A stretch of 64,000 bases of DNA from RQOF01 sp964461135 (GCA_964461135.1 CAYWTB010000017.1:6071-70070); one strand, 5' to 3'. Shown: positions 46,198 to 55,680, numbered from the stretch's first letter. The notes: generated from the sequence alone by a model not told the origin. Translations and numbers: made by a program.

Positions 46198-46851
46198 ATG
46201 GCCCAGGAAGAGAAGGAAATCAGAAGACTATACCGTTCAAAACATGATCGATACATTGCCGGTCTCGCCGGCGGATTGGGTGATTATTTCCATATCGATG
46301 CGAATATCTGGCGGATTGTATTTATTATTTTAACTTTTACCGGTGGTATAGGATTGGTTTTGTATTTGATTGGTTTTATAATCGTGCCGGAAAATCCCTC
46401 ACAGGAAAACCAGACTTCCAAGGTCAAGGAAAAAGACAGCACCTTTATTCTGGCCATTATTCTTATTATAATTGGCTTATTTCTTCTTACCAGGGAATTT
46501 GGCCTCTTTAATTATTTTCATTTATGGAGAATTCCCTGGGCAGTAATATGGGCGATCTTTCTTATTTTTATTGGAATTCTTCTGATTTTGGCTTCAAATA
46601 AAAGTACTTCCGGTGAGGATAAAAATGGTAAAAATTCCGCCTTAAATATTTTTGATATTAATAAACTATACCGCAGCACAGAAAACCGAATGATTGCAGG
46701 TATTTGCGGAGGAATAGGGGAATATTTTAACATCGATCCGTCCATAGTACGTCTGCTATGGATTTTGGCCTCTTTCGCCTCGGTGGGACTGGGCGTCCTG
46801 GTTTACCTTATTTTAATTTTCGTTTTAAGGGAAAAACCGAAAGAAGGATAA
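46198..46851 (+). CDS. Membrane protein with two PspC domains
   Basis: A 217-residue protein with a PspC domain at each end: RLYRSKHDRYIAGLAGGLGDYFHID near the start and KLYRSTENRMIAGICGGIGEYFNID near residue 155. Each is followed by a hydrophobic helix. Two further central helices (ILAIILIIIGLFLL, VIWAIFLIFIGILLIL) resemble the LiaF/DUF5668 membrane region. PspC domains link membrane stress to phage-shock-type responses; no pspA or pspF is nearby. Duplicated-PspC proteins occur in FCB-type bacteria. A bidirectional terminator follows. Confidence 0.82.
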   Translation: MAQEEKEIRRLYRSKHDRYIAGLAGGLGDYFHIDANIWRIVFIILTFTGGIGLVLYLIGFIIVPENPSQENQTSKVKEKDSTFILAIILIIIGLFLLTREFGLFNYFHLWRIPWAVIWAIFLIFIGILLILASNKSTSGEDKNGKNSALNIFDINKLYRSTENRMIAGICGGIGEYFNIDPSIVRLLWILASFASVGLGVLVYLILIFVLREKPKEG

Positions 46852-46901
46852 TAGAATATTCCGGGCAATTGAAATACCTATTACCCGAAAATAATCATGT
46901 C

Positions 46902-46940
46902 AATTAAAAAGGGATATCTGAAGAGGCATCCCTTTTAATT
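46902..46940. terminator. Bidirectional terminator between convergent genes
   Basis: AATTAAAAAGGGA (46902-46914) pairs with TCCCTTTTAATT (46929-46940), with one extra A in the left arm, around a 14-base loop. A-rich and T-rich arms let it act on both strands, between the PspC gene and the reverse-strand YHS gene. Confidence 0.8.
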
Positions 46941-46961
46941 GATTAAATTATTTAAAAATTG

Positions 46962-47264
46962 TTACTTTTCTTTTAGGGTAAGATATGCCCGAGGATTTTC
47001 CACAAATTTATTTTTACAATATTCACTGCAAAACCCATATAGTTGATTCTCATAAATTGTGGTGTCTCCAATAGCATGTTGGGTCAGATCCATATCACAT
47101 ACAGGATCATGGGTAGTTGTCAGCATATCCGCGGTGATATCCAGTGCTTTCTCTTCGGTTGGTTGTTCCTCCATTTTTATTTCTGCTTTTTTTTCACTTG
47201 AACAACTGCCCAATAAAAATAAAGTTATAATAAACAGGGGAAAAACATAATTATACGGCTTCAT
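46962..47264 (-). CDS. YHS-domain lipoprotein
   Basis: A 100-residue protein with a lipobox (LLGSC, Cys about residue 21), a charged linker and a C-terminal YHS domain (DPVCDMDL, YGFCSEYCKNKFVENPRAYL). YHS domains bind metals, often copper, through these cysteines; the domain also occurs at the ends of metal ATPases. A periplasmic or membrane-anchored metal-handling role is inferred. Transcribed divergently from an ArsR-family regulator 180 bases away. A GAGGAG ribosome binding site precedes the ATG. Confidence 0.85.
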   Translation of the reverse strand: MKPYNYVFPLFIITLFLLGSCSSEKKAEIKMEEQPTEEKALDITADMLTTTHDPVCDMDLTQHAIGDTTIYENQLYGFCSEYCKNKFVENPRAYLTLKEK

Positions 47265-47443
47265 AATAGCTCCTCATATAAAATCAATAAATAATAACCA
47301 TTTAATTATTTGATTCCGGGTGGACGATATTAAATTATTTATTATTTTTTCACATCCCGGCTGCAAATGGCAAAATTATTTTATAATTTAAAAATACATT
47401 TCGAACAAAACAATAATTTTAAGGTGATTCCAGGACTATTCTT

Positions 47444-47761
47444 ATGATAATAGATTTGCCTGAATTTTTCAAGGGATTGTGTGATATCACTCGGCAACGC
47501 ATACTAAACTTGTTACTGCATCACCCGGCAATGAATGTGAATGAGTTATGCCGGATATTAAATGAACCCCAGAGTAAAATTTCGCGACATCTGAATATTT
47601 TACGAACCAGCAAATGGTTGGTTAATTACCGCCGGGATCATTGGGTTTATTACCGGATAAATTCAGAGGTTGATCCAAGCTTGCAGCTCGTTTTGAAAAA
47701 TTTGTTTAAAAATTATCTTCATTTTCAAAGTGACCTGAAAAATTCTATTGAAAATTATTAA
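47444..47761 (+). CDS. ArsR-family transcriptional regulator
   Basis: A 105-residue winged-helix repressor with LCDITRQRILNLLLHHPAMNVNELCRILNEPQSKISRHLNILRTSKWLV and a wing ending YYRI. Only Cys13 and Cys36 are visible, so the classic ELCVCDL arsenic/cadmium site is not intact (here ELCRIL) and the ligand is unclear. Divergent from the YHS lipoprotein gene and followed 130 bases later by a tetraheme cytochrome gene, so either could be a target. Confidence 0.85.
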   Translation: MIIDLPEFFKGLCDITRQRILNLLLHHPAMNVNELCRILNEPQSKISRHLNILRTSKWLVNYRRDHWVYYRINSEVDPSLQLVLKNLFKNYLHFQSDLKNSIENY

Positions 47762-47825
47762 TGAAGGTTTTCCTGTTGAATCGCAAAACTGTTGTTTCCT
47801 TTATACTTATATGCGTTTATTATAA

Positions 47826-47854
47826 TTGACTTGCATTTTATTATTTAATATTTT
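47826..47854 (+). promoter_or_regulatory. Candidate promoter for the tetraheme cytochrome gene
   Basis: TTGACT at 47826-47831, a 17-base spacer and TATTTT at 47849-47854, giving a leader of about 31 bases that includes the AGGAGAG site at 47881-47887. It overlaps an in-frame TTG, which argues against that codon as the start. Confidence 0.4.
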
Positions 47855-47891
47855 AATATGGTATGAGAGTGTTAAAACTAAGGAGAGAAAC

Positions 47892-48449
47892 ATGTTCAAA
47901 TTTGTAATGAGTTCCATTCTGATTTTGCTGGTTTTAAGTTTTTTCACCCTTGGCATCATTGCTCAGGATAGTCAGCCCAAATATATTGGTGTCAAGAATT
48001 GTAAAATGTGTCATATTTCGAAAAAAAGCGGAGAAGCTTATAATATTTGGGCAGCTTCTGCTCATGCCAAAGCGTATCAAACACTTGCTACACCGGAAGC
48101 AAAGGAAATTGCCAAGAAGAATGATATTGAGGATCCACAAAAAAGCGAAAAATGTTTGAAATGCCACGTTACAGGATATGGTCAACCCGCTGCTGATTTT
48201 GAAAAAAGTTACAGCATGGAAGAGGGTGTTACTTGTGAAGCCTGTCATGGTCCTGGCAGTGAATATAATTCCATAAAAGTCATGAAACAGATCACTGCCG
48301 GTGAAGTGGATGGCGCGAAATTTGGTCTGGTTATACCAGATGCCGCATTATGCAAAAAATGTCATAATGAAGAATCTCCAACATTTAAGGGATTTGATTT
48401 TGAAAAATTTGCGACCCAGATTGCGCATCCCATTCCAGGCGAAAAATAA
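47892..48449 (+). CDS. Secreted tetraheme cytochrome c (c554-like)
   Basis: A 185-residue exported protein with a signal peptide (about residues 1-24, ending GIIAQ). Four CxxCH heme-binding sites follow: CKMCH, CLKCH, CEACH (in GVTCEACHGPGSEY) and CKKCH. The CEACHGPG motif is typical of the cytochrome c554 / multiheme CxxCH family. It would move electrons in the periplasm. No oxidoreductase partner or heme-lyase gene is close. The ATG at 47892 follows AGGAGAG and gives a clean signal peptide. A strong terminator follows, so it is probably monocistronic. Confidence 0.88.
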   Translation: MFKFVMSSILILLVLSFFTLGIIAQDSQPKYIGVKNCKMCHISKKSGEAYNIWAASAHAKAYQTLATPEAKEIAKKNDIEDPQKSEKCLKCHVTGYGQPAADFEKSYSMEEGVTCEACHGPGSEYNSIKVMKQITAGEVDGAKFGLVIPDAALCKKCHNEESPTFKGFDFEKFATQIAHPIPGEK

Positions 48450-48470
48450 TTAAAAGAAATTGTAAACTAA

Positions 48471-48498
48471 AAAAGGGCTTGTTTTCAAGCCCTTTTTT
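48471..48498 (+). terminator. Rho-independent terminator after the cytochrome gene
   Basis: AAAAGGGCTT (48471-48480) pairs perfectly with AAGCCCTTTT (48487-48496) around a six-base loop, with T continuing to 48498. Confidence 0.92.
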
Positions 48499-48550
48499 AT
48501 TATTATTATATCCTTCCTTATTTCAATTAAAGCAACTGATATGGTGAACA

Positions 48551-49699
48551 ATGCTTGATGACATTGGATTACACGACAAACTGGAGATCAATAACCGCGC
48601 CTTTGATATCCATACCGGAATCCTTCCGCAAAATAAAAAAATCATCTCAGAAGTTTTTGAAAAGGGATTATTTCTGACATCGAAGGAACGTCCCATTTAC
48701 TTAAGAAATGAGAAGAAGAAAATCAATTACGAATTTTTAAATGATGTCACTAAATCATTCCACAATTCAGTTATTGATGAGTTTGAGGCATTATACCTGA
48801 TTGAAGAGAAGTTGGACAAATTCAAACATACTATTTCTCATTTCCATCTGGGCAGTCTATTTCTTAAGCGGAATTTATTTCCGGAAGCTATCCGCCAATA
48901 TAAAAAGGCTATAGACAATGATTCCAAAAATACCCGGGCGTATATGGGCCTGGGTATTTCGTATTTGAAATCAAAAGAATTTGAAAAAGCACTGGAAGTA
49001 ATGAACAGAGCCCATGAAATTGAGGAAGGATATCCTGACCTTCTTAATTATACCGGCATGGCATGTCTCTTCAATGGTGAATATGAACGGGCTACCAGTA
49101 TGTTAAAACAGGCAATTGATCTGAATCCAAATTATTATGAATGTCAGTTTAATCTCGGGGTGGCCCTCTATAAATCAGCATTGGACGGCGTTAAAGACCC
49201 GAAAGCCGTGGCCGTTCCGGCACGGGTGATTATTTATTTGAAACAGGTCAGGGATCTGGAAAAATACCAGCATATACATTGGCAGAAAAATTTCAATCAA
49301 CTCCTGGAATTGCTAAAAGACAATAATCATGAAATTATTATTCCTGAAATTGAGAATTTTCAACTCAGATTGATTGATTTTGCTGCCTCCAAAGATAAAG
49401 TATATGAATTTTTCCTGCGATTTCTCTTCGGCGGCAATGAACTTTCGCATGACCTTATTGAAAAATATGAACCATATTTTCAAATATCTGACGAGACAAC
49501 CGGTCAATTTCCAGATTATTGGAATGATCTTGGGATTTTTCATTTAATCAAAAGTCGAAGCTTCTATCTTCGTTCAATTTCTGAATTTGAAAGAGCGTTG
49601 GCGCTGGCGCCTAGTTTTGGAGATGCGAAAAAGTACAGAGACATGATCAAGGGTAATGAGAAAGGGTTTTTGATTCTGTTAAGAGCCATTTTGAAGTAA
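48551..49699 (+). CDS. Tetratricopeptide-repeat protein
   Basis: A 382-residue cytoplasmic-looking protein without signal peptide. The first 90 residues match no repeat. TPR motifs occupy about residues 95-205 (HFHLGSLFLKRNLFPEAIRQYKKAI, AYMGLGISYLKSKEFEKALEVM, LLNYTGMACLFNGEYERATSML, CQFNLGVALYKSA), and another lies near the end (DLGIFHLIKSRSFYLRSISEFERAL). It precedes an NtrC-family regulator by 17 bases, so the two may share an operon. Likely a protein-protein scaffold; the partner is unknown. Confidence 0.75.
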   Translation: MLDDIGLHDKLEINNRAFDIHTGILPQNKKIISEVFEKGLFLTSKERPIYLRNEKKKINYEFLNDVTKSFHNSVIDEFEALYLIEEKLDKFKHTISHFHLGSLFLKRNLFPEAIRQYKKAIDNDSKNTRAYMGLGISYLKSKEFEKALEVMNRAHEIEEGYPDLLNYTGMACLFNGEYERATSMLKQAIDLNPNYYECQFNLGVALYKSALDGVKDPKAVAVPARVIIYLKQVRDLEKYQHIHWQKNFNQLLELLKDNNHEIIIPEIENFQLRLIDFAASKDKVYEFFLRFLFGGNELSHDLIEKYEPYFQISDETTGQFPDYWNDLGIFHLIKSRSFYLRSISEFERALALAPSFGDAKKYRDMIKGNEKGFLILLRAILK

Positions 49700-49716
49700 A
49701 GTGTAATTTTATCCCG

Positions 49717-51042
49717 ATGATTCCCATCCTTATTGTTGACAACGAAGAAAAATTTTGTAAAGTGATTAAAGCTGCACTGGAGTTAGAAAGTCTGCCAGCG
49801 GCTTATGTTGTTTCCGGAGAACAGGCTTTGAAGTGGCTAAAAAACAATTCAACCGAATTGATTATTTCTGATCTGCGCATGGAGGGGATGGATGGTCTGG
49901 AGCTTTTAAAAAAGGTGAAAATACATAATCCGGAAATAGAAATAATCATTATGACGGCTTTTGCTTCTCAGAAATCAGCTATTGATGCCTTAAAAGAAGG
50001 AGCAGCTGATTATCTGATAAAACCATTTGAGATGGATGAATTACTCCTGCGCATTCGAAGAATCCTGCAACAGAAAAAACTCCGGACAGAAAACCGGCAA
50101 TTGCGGTCTCAGGTCGGTAAACCGATTCTTTATGATGGAATGATTGGCCGCAGTAAACCAATGATGGAAGTCTATCAGCTGATTCATAAAGCTGCCAGTA
50201 CTGATTCCACTGTTTTGATAACCGGGGAGAGTGGAACTGGTAAGGAACTGGTAGCAGAAATTATCCATAATCAAAGTTCCCGAAAAAATGAGCACTTTAT
50301 AGCAATAAATTGTGCAGCAATACCCGAAAACCTGCTGGAGAGTGAGCTGTTTGGCCATGAAAAGGGTGCCTTTACTGGAGCGTCTCAAAGAAAAATTGGA
50401 AAATTTGAATTAGCTGAAACAGGAACTATTTTTCTGGATGAAATTGGCGATACCAGTCTGATAATCCAGGCGAAATTATTAAGAGTCCTTCAAAAGAAAG
50501 AGATATTTCGACTGGGGGGAAACGAGCGTATCAACGTCAATACACGGGTGATTGCTGCAACCAATCGCGAGATGGATAAGATGGTTAGAGAAAAAAAATT
50601 TCGTCAGGATTTATTTTACCGGCTGCATGTATTTCCTATTAAACTTCCGTCACTTCGGGAAAGAAAAGAAGATATTCCCGATCTCGTTAATCATTTTATA
50701 AAAAGATATGATATTATAGGAATTCACAAAGAGGCTCTAAAGGTTTTAATGGAATATGACTGGCCGGGCAATATCAGGGAATTACAAAACGTTATTGAAA
50801 GAGCCGCAATTCTGGCCAATTCCCTTATAACCCGGGAAGATCTTCCGGTGTTTAAAACCGACCAAGATCATGAGTCTTTTGAATTTGATATTCCTCTGAA
50901 AGGGTTTGAACTGGTTCAATTTGAAAGATATTTAATTAAACAAGCCATCCGGAAAGCCGGTGGGAATAAAACTCTGGCTGCTCAGATTCTTGGAATAACC
51001 CGCCGCAGACTTTATTCCATGATGAAAACTCTCCAAATTTAA
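49717..51042 (+). CDS. NtrC-family sigma-54-dependent response regulator
   Basis: A 441-residue three-domain regulator. The receiver domain has the phosphoacceptor Asp52 in ISDLRM plus the conserved Thr and Lys (MTAFAS, LIKPF). The AAA+ domain has Walker A GESGTGKE, the sigma-54-contacting loop GAFTGA and Walker B FLDEIGD. A Fis-type HTH (NKTLAAQILGITRRRLYSMMKTL) ends it. The intact GAFTGA means it should activate sigma-54 promoters, using the RpoN encoded at 2341-3810. No sensor kinase lies next to it, so it is an orphan here. Confidence 0.93.
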   Translation: MIPILIVDNEEKFCKVIKAALELESLPAAYVVSGEQALKWLKNNSTELIISDLRMEGMDGLELLKKVKIHNPEIEIIIMTAFASQKSAIDALKEGAADYLIKPFEMDELLLRIRRILQQKKLRTENRQLRSQVGKPILYDGMIGRSKPMMEVYQLIHKAASTDSTVLITGESGTGKELVAEIIHNQSSRKNEHFIAINCAAIPENLLESELFGHEKGAFTGASQRKIGKFELAETGTIFLDEIGDTSLIIQAKLLRVLQKKEIFRLGGNERINVNTRVIAATNREMDKMVREKKFRQDLFYRLHVFPIKLPSLRERKEDIPDLVNHFIKRYDIIGIHKEALKVLMEYDWPGNIRELQNVIERAAILANSLITREDLPVFKTDQDHESFEFDIPLKGFELVQFERYLIKQAIRKAGGNKTLAAQILGITRRRLYSMMKTLQI

Positions 51043-51131
51043 TCTCTATAATCCTGTCTAATTGGCATAATGTTTTGTCATATTTTATGTCTACCTAAAA
51101 AAGTCATTTAAATTGTTTATTGATAAATAAT

Positions 51132-51160
51132 GTATAAATTATTGTATTACAATAATATAC
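51132..51160. promoter_or_regulatory. Inverted repeat overlapping a candidate clpB promoter
   Basis: TTATTGTA (51139-51146), one central T, then TACAATAA (51148-51155) forms a perfect 8-bp dyad. It is extended by GTATA (51132-51136) and TATAC (51156-51160) with two unpaired A on the left. A weak promoter (TTGATA 51120-51125, 17 bases, TGTATT 51143-51148) overlaps it. It is not a CIRCE element. It could bind a repressor of clpB; chance is possible in AT-rich DNA. Confidence 0.35.
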
Positions 51161-51238
51161 ATTTGATCTACCCTGGAATGGCATGAATAATGCAAAAGGT
51201 TGAATGTTATAGTAAAGATATAAAGGAGATACAGACAA

Positions 51239-53881
51239 ATGAACCTTGAAAAATATACAATAAAAGCACAACAGGCAATTGCCAATGCTCAACAGATGGT
51301 GATTGATGCTGGCCAGCAGCAAATTGCGCCTGAGCATGTCATGAAATCAATGCTTGAAGATTCCGAAACCATAATCCCGTCACTTCTTAAAAAACTTGAT
51401 GTAAATATGGAAGAATTGCTCAGGAAGGTAAATGAGGCCATTGAAAAGTTTCCGAGAATTGAGGGTGGGACAGGGCAGATATATGCAAGTTCAAACTTTA
51501 ACCAACTCTTGAATCAATCCATTGCCGAAGCTAAAAATTTAAGGGATGAATATGTATCCACTGAGCATTTATTGTTGTCTATTCTCTCCCTAAAAAATTC
51601 TCCGGCTTACCACATTCTGAACTCTCTGGGTGCTACCAGGGAAAAGATACTAATGGCGTTAAAAGACGTCCGAGGAAAACAGAGGGTGACGGACCAGAAT
51701 CCAGAAGGTAAGTATATGGCTTTGGAACGTTATGCCCGGGATTTAACTGACCTGGCGCGGCAGGGAAAACTGGATCCGGTTATTGGTCGTGATGAGGAGA
51801 TTAGGAGGGTTCTTCAGATTTTATCCAGACGTACCAAGAATAATCCGGTTCTTATAGGAGATCCTGGTGTAGGAAAAACGGCCATTGTGGAAGGAATTGC
51901 ACAGCGTATTGTACGCGGCGATATCCCGGAAAATTTGAAAGATAAAAAACTAGTGGCTCTGGATATGGGTGCTTTAATTGCCGGTGCAAAATTCCGGGGC
52001 GAATTTGAAGATCGTCTTAAAGCGGTATTGAAAGAAATTGAAGGATCAGATGGACAGGTTATCCTGTTTATCGATGAATTACATACCCTGGTGGGTGCCG
52101 GAGCGGCTGAAGGTAGCATAGATGCGTCTAATATGCTTAAACCGGCACTGGCAAGGGGAGAACTCCGCTGTATTGGTGCTACTACTGTTGACGAATATCG
52201 TAAATACATTGAAAAAGATGCAGCTCTGGAAAGGCGTTTTCAACCTATGCTGGTTAAACAGCCCAGTGTTGAAGATACTATTTCTATTCTGCGAGGCCTG
52301 AAAGAAAAATATGAAGTGCATCATGGTGTGCGTATTACGGACGCGGCTCTGATTGCAGCTGCAAAATTATCACACCGATATATAACCGATCGCTTTCTTC
52401 CCGATAAAGCAATTGATCTGATCGATGAAGCTGCATCCCGTCTCAGAATAGAAATAAACTCCATGCCGGAAGAACTGGATGAAATCGAGAGACGGATCAG
52501 ACAACTGGAAATAGAAATAGTTGCTTTGAAAAAAGAAAAAGGTGAAATAGCCATAGAGAAAACCCGGAAGATAAAAGAAGAACTGGCCAATCTGCAAGAA
52601 GAGCGTGATAAGTTGCAAGCCCACTGGAAAATGGAGAAAGATATAATTCAGCAAATCCGCGAAACGAAAGCCGAAATAGATAAAACTCGTAATGAAATGG
52701 AGAAAGCGGAACGGGAAAGTAATCTTAATAAAGTGGCGGAGATCAAATACGGTCTTCTTCCACAGTTAGATAATAAGGTGGGTGAATTCAATGCTGAATT
52801 GCAGAAAATTCAATCGGATCGAAAAATGCTTAAAGAGGAAGTTGATGAAGAAGATGTGGCTGAAATCGTGAGCCGTTGGACCGGGATACCAGTCTCCAGG
52901 ATGTTGGAAAGTGAAAAGGAAAAACTATTACGTATTGAGGGCAAGCTTTCTGAACGCGTGGTGGGACAGGAGGAAGCTATATCGGCGGTGGCAAATGCCA
53001 TCAGACGCTCCCGAGCCGGTTTGGCTGATAAAAACAGACCCATTGGATCTTTTATTTTTCTGGGACCCACGGGGGTTGGAAAGACGGAACTTGCCCGCGC
53101 TCTGGCAGAATTTTTGTTTGATGATGAAGATGCCATGGTTCGAATTGATATGTCTGAATATATGGAAAGACACTCGGTGTCCAGATTGATTGGTGCTCCT
53201 CCCGGATATGTGGGTTATGAAGAGGGTGGCCAGCTTTCCGAAGCAGTGAGAAGAAAGCCCTATTCGGTCATTTTGCTTGATGAAATTGAAAAAGCTCATC
53301 CGGAAGTATTTAACATTCTTCTCCAGATTCTGGATGACGGACGCTTGACCGATAATAAAGGACATATTGTGAATTTTAAGAATACAATAATCATTATGAC
53401 CTCAAATGTCGCAGCTCATCTTATTCTTGAGAAATCACAATCAATGAATGGAAGGAACGTTGACGACCTATATTCTGAAATCAGAAAAGATGTCCTGGGA
53501 ATTTTACGGCAACAATTGAAACCGGAATTTTTAAACCGTATTGATGAAATTATTGTCTTTCATAGTTTAAATAAGCAAAATATTAAAATAATTGTGGATC
53601 TGCAGGTAAAACGGATTCAAAAACAGATAGCAGAACAAGGACTTTCCATCGAATTAACCGAGAATGCTAAAAATTTTCTGGCCGAGACAGGTTATGATGC
53701 GGCTTTTGGAGCAAGGCCTTTAAAAAGAGTCATTCAAAGAGAAGTTCTGGACAAACTGGCATTACAGATACTGGAAGGTAAATTTCAAAGAAACGAGCTT
53801 ATTAAAGTTGATTATGATGGAAAAACGATTGTATTTCAGGGTGAGAAAGTATTGGCAAGGACACCTGTACAAGAGTTATAA
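51239..53881 (+). CDS. clpB: ATP-dependent disaggregase ClpB
   Basis: An 880-residue Hsp100 chaperone that pulls proteins out of aggregates with DnaK. The N-domain (about 1-150) is followed by AAA-1 (Walker A GDPGVGKTA, Walker B LFIDELH), the long coiled-coil middle domain (about 400-540, highly charged), and AAA-2 (Walker A GPTGVGKT, Walker B ILLDEIEKAHPEV). There is no ClpP-binding IGF/L loop, and the middle domain makes this ClpB rather than ClpA or ClpC. The ATG at 51239 follows AAGGAGA. It stands as its own unit with the htrA-like gene 76 bases downstream. Confidence 0.97.
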   Translation: MNLEKYTIKAQQAIANAQQMVIDAGQQQIAPEHVMKSMLEDSETIIPSLLKKLDVNMEELLRKVNEAIEKFPRIEGGTGQIYASSNFNQLLNQSIAEAKNLRDEYVSTEHLLLSILSLKNSPAYHILNSLGATREKILMALKDVRGKQRVTDQNPEGKYMALERYARDLTDLARQGKLDPVIGRDEEIRRVLQILSRRTKNNPVLIGDPGVGKTAIVEGIAQRIVRGDIPENLKDKKLVALDMGALIAGAKFRGEFEDRLKAVLKEIEGSDGQVILFIDELHTLVGAGAAEGSIDASNMLKPALARGELRCIGATTVDEYRKYIEKDAALERRFQPMLVKQPSVEDTISILRGLKEKYEVHHGVRITDAALIAAAKLSHRYITDRFLPDKAIDLIDEAASRLRIEINSMPEELDEIERRIRQLEIEIVALKKEKGEIAIEKTRKIKEELANLQEERDKLQAHWKMEKDIIQQIRETKAEIDKTRNEMEKAERESNLNKVAEIKYGLLPQLDNKVGEFNAELQKIQSDRKMLKEEVDEEDVAEIVSRWTGIPVSRMLESEKEKLLRIEGKLSERVVGQEEAISAVANAIRRSRAGLADKNRPIGSFIFLGPTGVGKTELARALAEFLFDDEDAMVRIDMSEYMERHSVSRLIGAPPGYVGYEEGGQLSEAVRRKPYSVILLDEIEKAHPEVFNILLQILDDGRLTDNKGHIVNFKNTIIIMTSNVAAHLILEKSQSMNGRNVDDLYSEIRKDVLGILRQQLKPEFLNRIDEIIVFHSLNKQNIKIIVDLQVKRIQKQIAEQGLSIELTENAKNFLAETGYDAAFGARPLKRVIQREVLDKLALQILEGKFQRNELIKVDYDGKTIVFQGEKVLARTPVQEL

Positions 53882-53957
53882 AAGAGGGAAAAACAATTCT
53901 CTGAAACCTTCGTTTTGATTTGTAGTATTTAAAAAATATTTATTTTAAGGAGCTTTA

Positions 53958-55476
53958 ATGCCAAAAAACACATTATGGAAATATGGATTAATTCTGATTT
54001 TGCTGGGAATTATTATCGGGCTGGTGATTTCCGCTAATTTTAATTTTGCACTGAACAGTAAAGCCTTACACTCAGTTCAGGAAGAAAATGCGGCCGAATC
54101 ACAGGTGTCAAACCCGAATAGTTCCGCTATATTAACAATTCAGGATCTCAGTAACGCGTTTGCAGATGTAGCAGAACAGGTAAATCAGTCTGTAGTTACA
54201 ATATTTACAGAGACCATCGTTAAACAAAAGAGATCCCCCTTTTTTCAGTTCCCTTTTGAGCAATTCTTTGGTGAGGATTTCCAGCATTTTTTCCAAATCC
54301 CTCCAAATCGTGAACGGAAACAAAAGACCTATGGACTGGGCTCTGAAGTTATCGTTACGGAAGAGGGGATTATAATTACCAACAATCATGTTATTGATGG
54401 AGCAGACAATATTAAAGTCCGTCTAATGGATAATAAAGAATATACTGCAGAGGTAAAAGGAGTTGGTCCCCGTTCGGATTTGGCCATCCTGGAAATTAAA
54501 GTGAAAGACCTTCCCTCTGTGAGATTCGGATAAAACGCGGGTTAGAGAATGGGTATTGGCTGTCGGATCTACACTTTCCCCTGAGCTTGCTCATACTATT
54601 ACCTCGGGCATAATAAGTGCGAAGGAAAAAAGTGGATTGTTTGACACTGGTCAATATGAGGATTTTATTCAAACTGATGCGGCCATCAATCCGGGAAATT
54701 CGGGAGGTGCACTGGTAAATCTCAGAGGTGAACTGATTGGAATAAATACAGCCATCACCAGCCAAAACGGTGGGTTTATTGGAATTGGCTTCGCTATTCC
54801 TTCCAATCTGGCACTCAAAGTTATGAATGATATTCTTGAAAAGGGCAAAATTGTCCGTGGCTGGCATGGTGTTTATATCCAGGATGTGAATCAAGAACTT
54901 GCTACTGCACTGGATTTGAAAAATAATTCGGGAGTATTAGTTTCCGGGATCCAGGAAAACCGTCCTACTGCAAAGGCTGGATTAAAAACGGAAGATGTTA
55001 TTATTAAGTTTAATGACCGGACAGTAAAAAATTCTACTGAACTACGAAATCTGGTTGGTGCTTCAGATCCGGGAGAAAAAGTGAAATTGACAATAATTCG
55101 CAATGAAAAAGAAAAAGACGTAGACATAACATTAGGAGAATTACAGGAAGATACCTCTCTTGCGACACAAAACAGTCCCGAGGTAATTAAAAATATTGGA
55201 ATTGAAATAGCCAATATTACCAGGGAATTGAGAGAAAAATTCAATTTAAATATTGATAATGGAGTAGTTATTACGGAAGTTTCCCCCGGGAGTGTTGCTG
55301 CCCGGTCAGGTTTAAGATCTGGTGATATCATACTCGAAATTAACAGAAAGAATGTTAAAGATATTTCGTCTTATAACAATATAATAAAAAATGTCAAAGC
55401 AGGTGGTTCCCTCCTTTTTTATGTGCATAGGAGAGAAGCCAAGATATTCATTGCATTTTCCTTACCAGATAATTAA
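53958..55476 (+). pseudogene. htrA: HtrA/DegP-type periplasmic serine protease, disrupted by a frameshift
   Basis: Two adjacent frames together encode one complete HtrA. The first (53958-54533) has a membrane anchor or signal, the catalytic His in ITNNHVIDGAD and Asp in RSDLAILEI, and then stops at TAA 54531-54533. From 54521 another frame reads DSDKTRVREWVLAVGS, exactly the next conserved segment, and runs to 55476 with catalytic Ser in NPGNSGGALVNL and two PDZ domains. Restoring a second copy of the 8-base GAGATTCG at 54521-54528 gives RFGDSDK in frame, matching the family. The break is either real or a sequencing error; as written, no full-length protease is made. Confidence 0.85.
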
Positions 55477-55680
55477 TAGAAAGTAAGAAGACTTTTAGGA
55501 AAGAGCCCCTTTTCTTATAATCTCAAAATCCTCTTATACCCTAATATCAGCTGTCCTGCAATTACCCGAAATCCGGATTATTGTATAAATTAATTTATGT
55601 ATCTGTCTTTTTTATGTATATTAAGTTTTTGAATAACGGGAAACAATTTATCCAGAGCGGATAATCAATATGGAGAAGGT

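Noticed and set aside
46902..46940. Insertion-sequence end (inverted repeat)
   Set aside because: No transposase nearby; its position between convergent genes and the A/T tails fit a bidirectional terminator.
47761..47829. A 22-codon hydrophobic open frame overlapping the ArsR stop (TAATG)
   Set aside because: Too short, no ribosome binding site of its own, and no recognisable pattern.
51064..51080. TGGCATAATGTTTTGT upstream of clpB as a sigma-54 -24/-12 promoter
   Set aside because: The second element is TTTTGT with spacing off by one from TTGC, so the GG-to-GC distance does not fit.
54523..54540. Programmed +1 ribosomal frameshift in htrA
   Set aside because: No slippery codon or stimulatory structure is visible, htrA is not known to use one, and loss of an 8-bp repeat explains the break fully.
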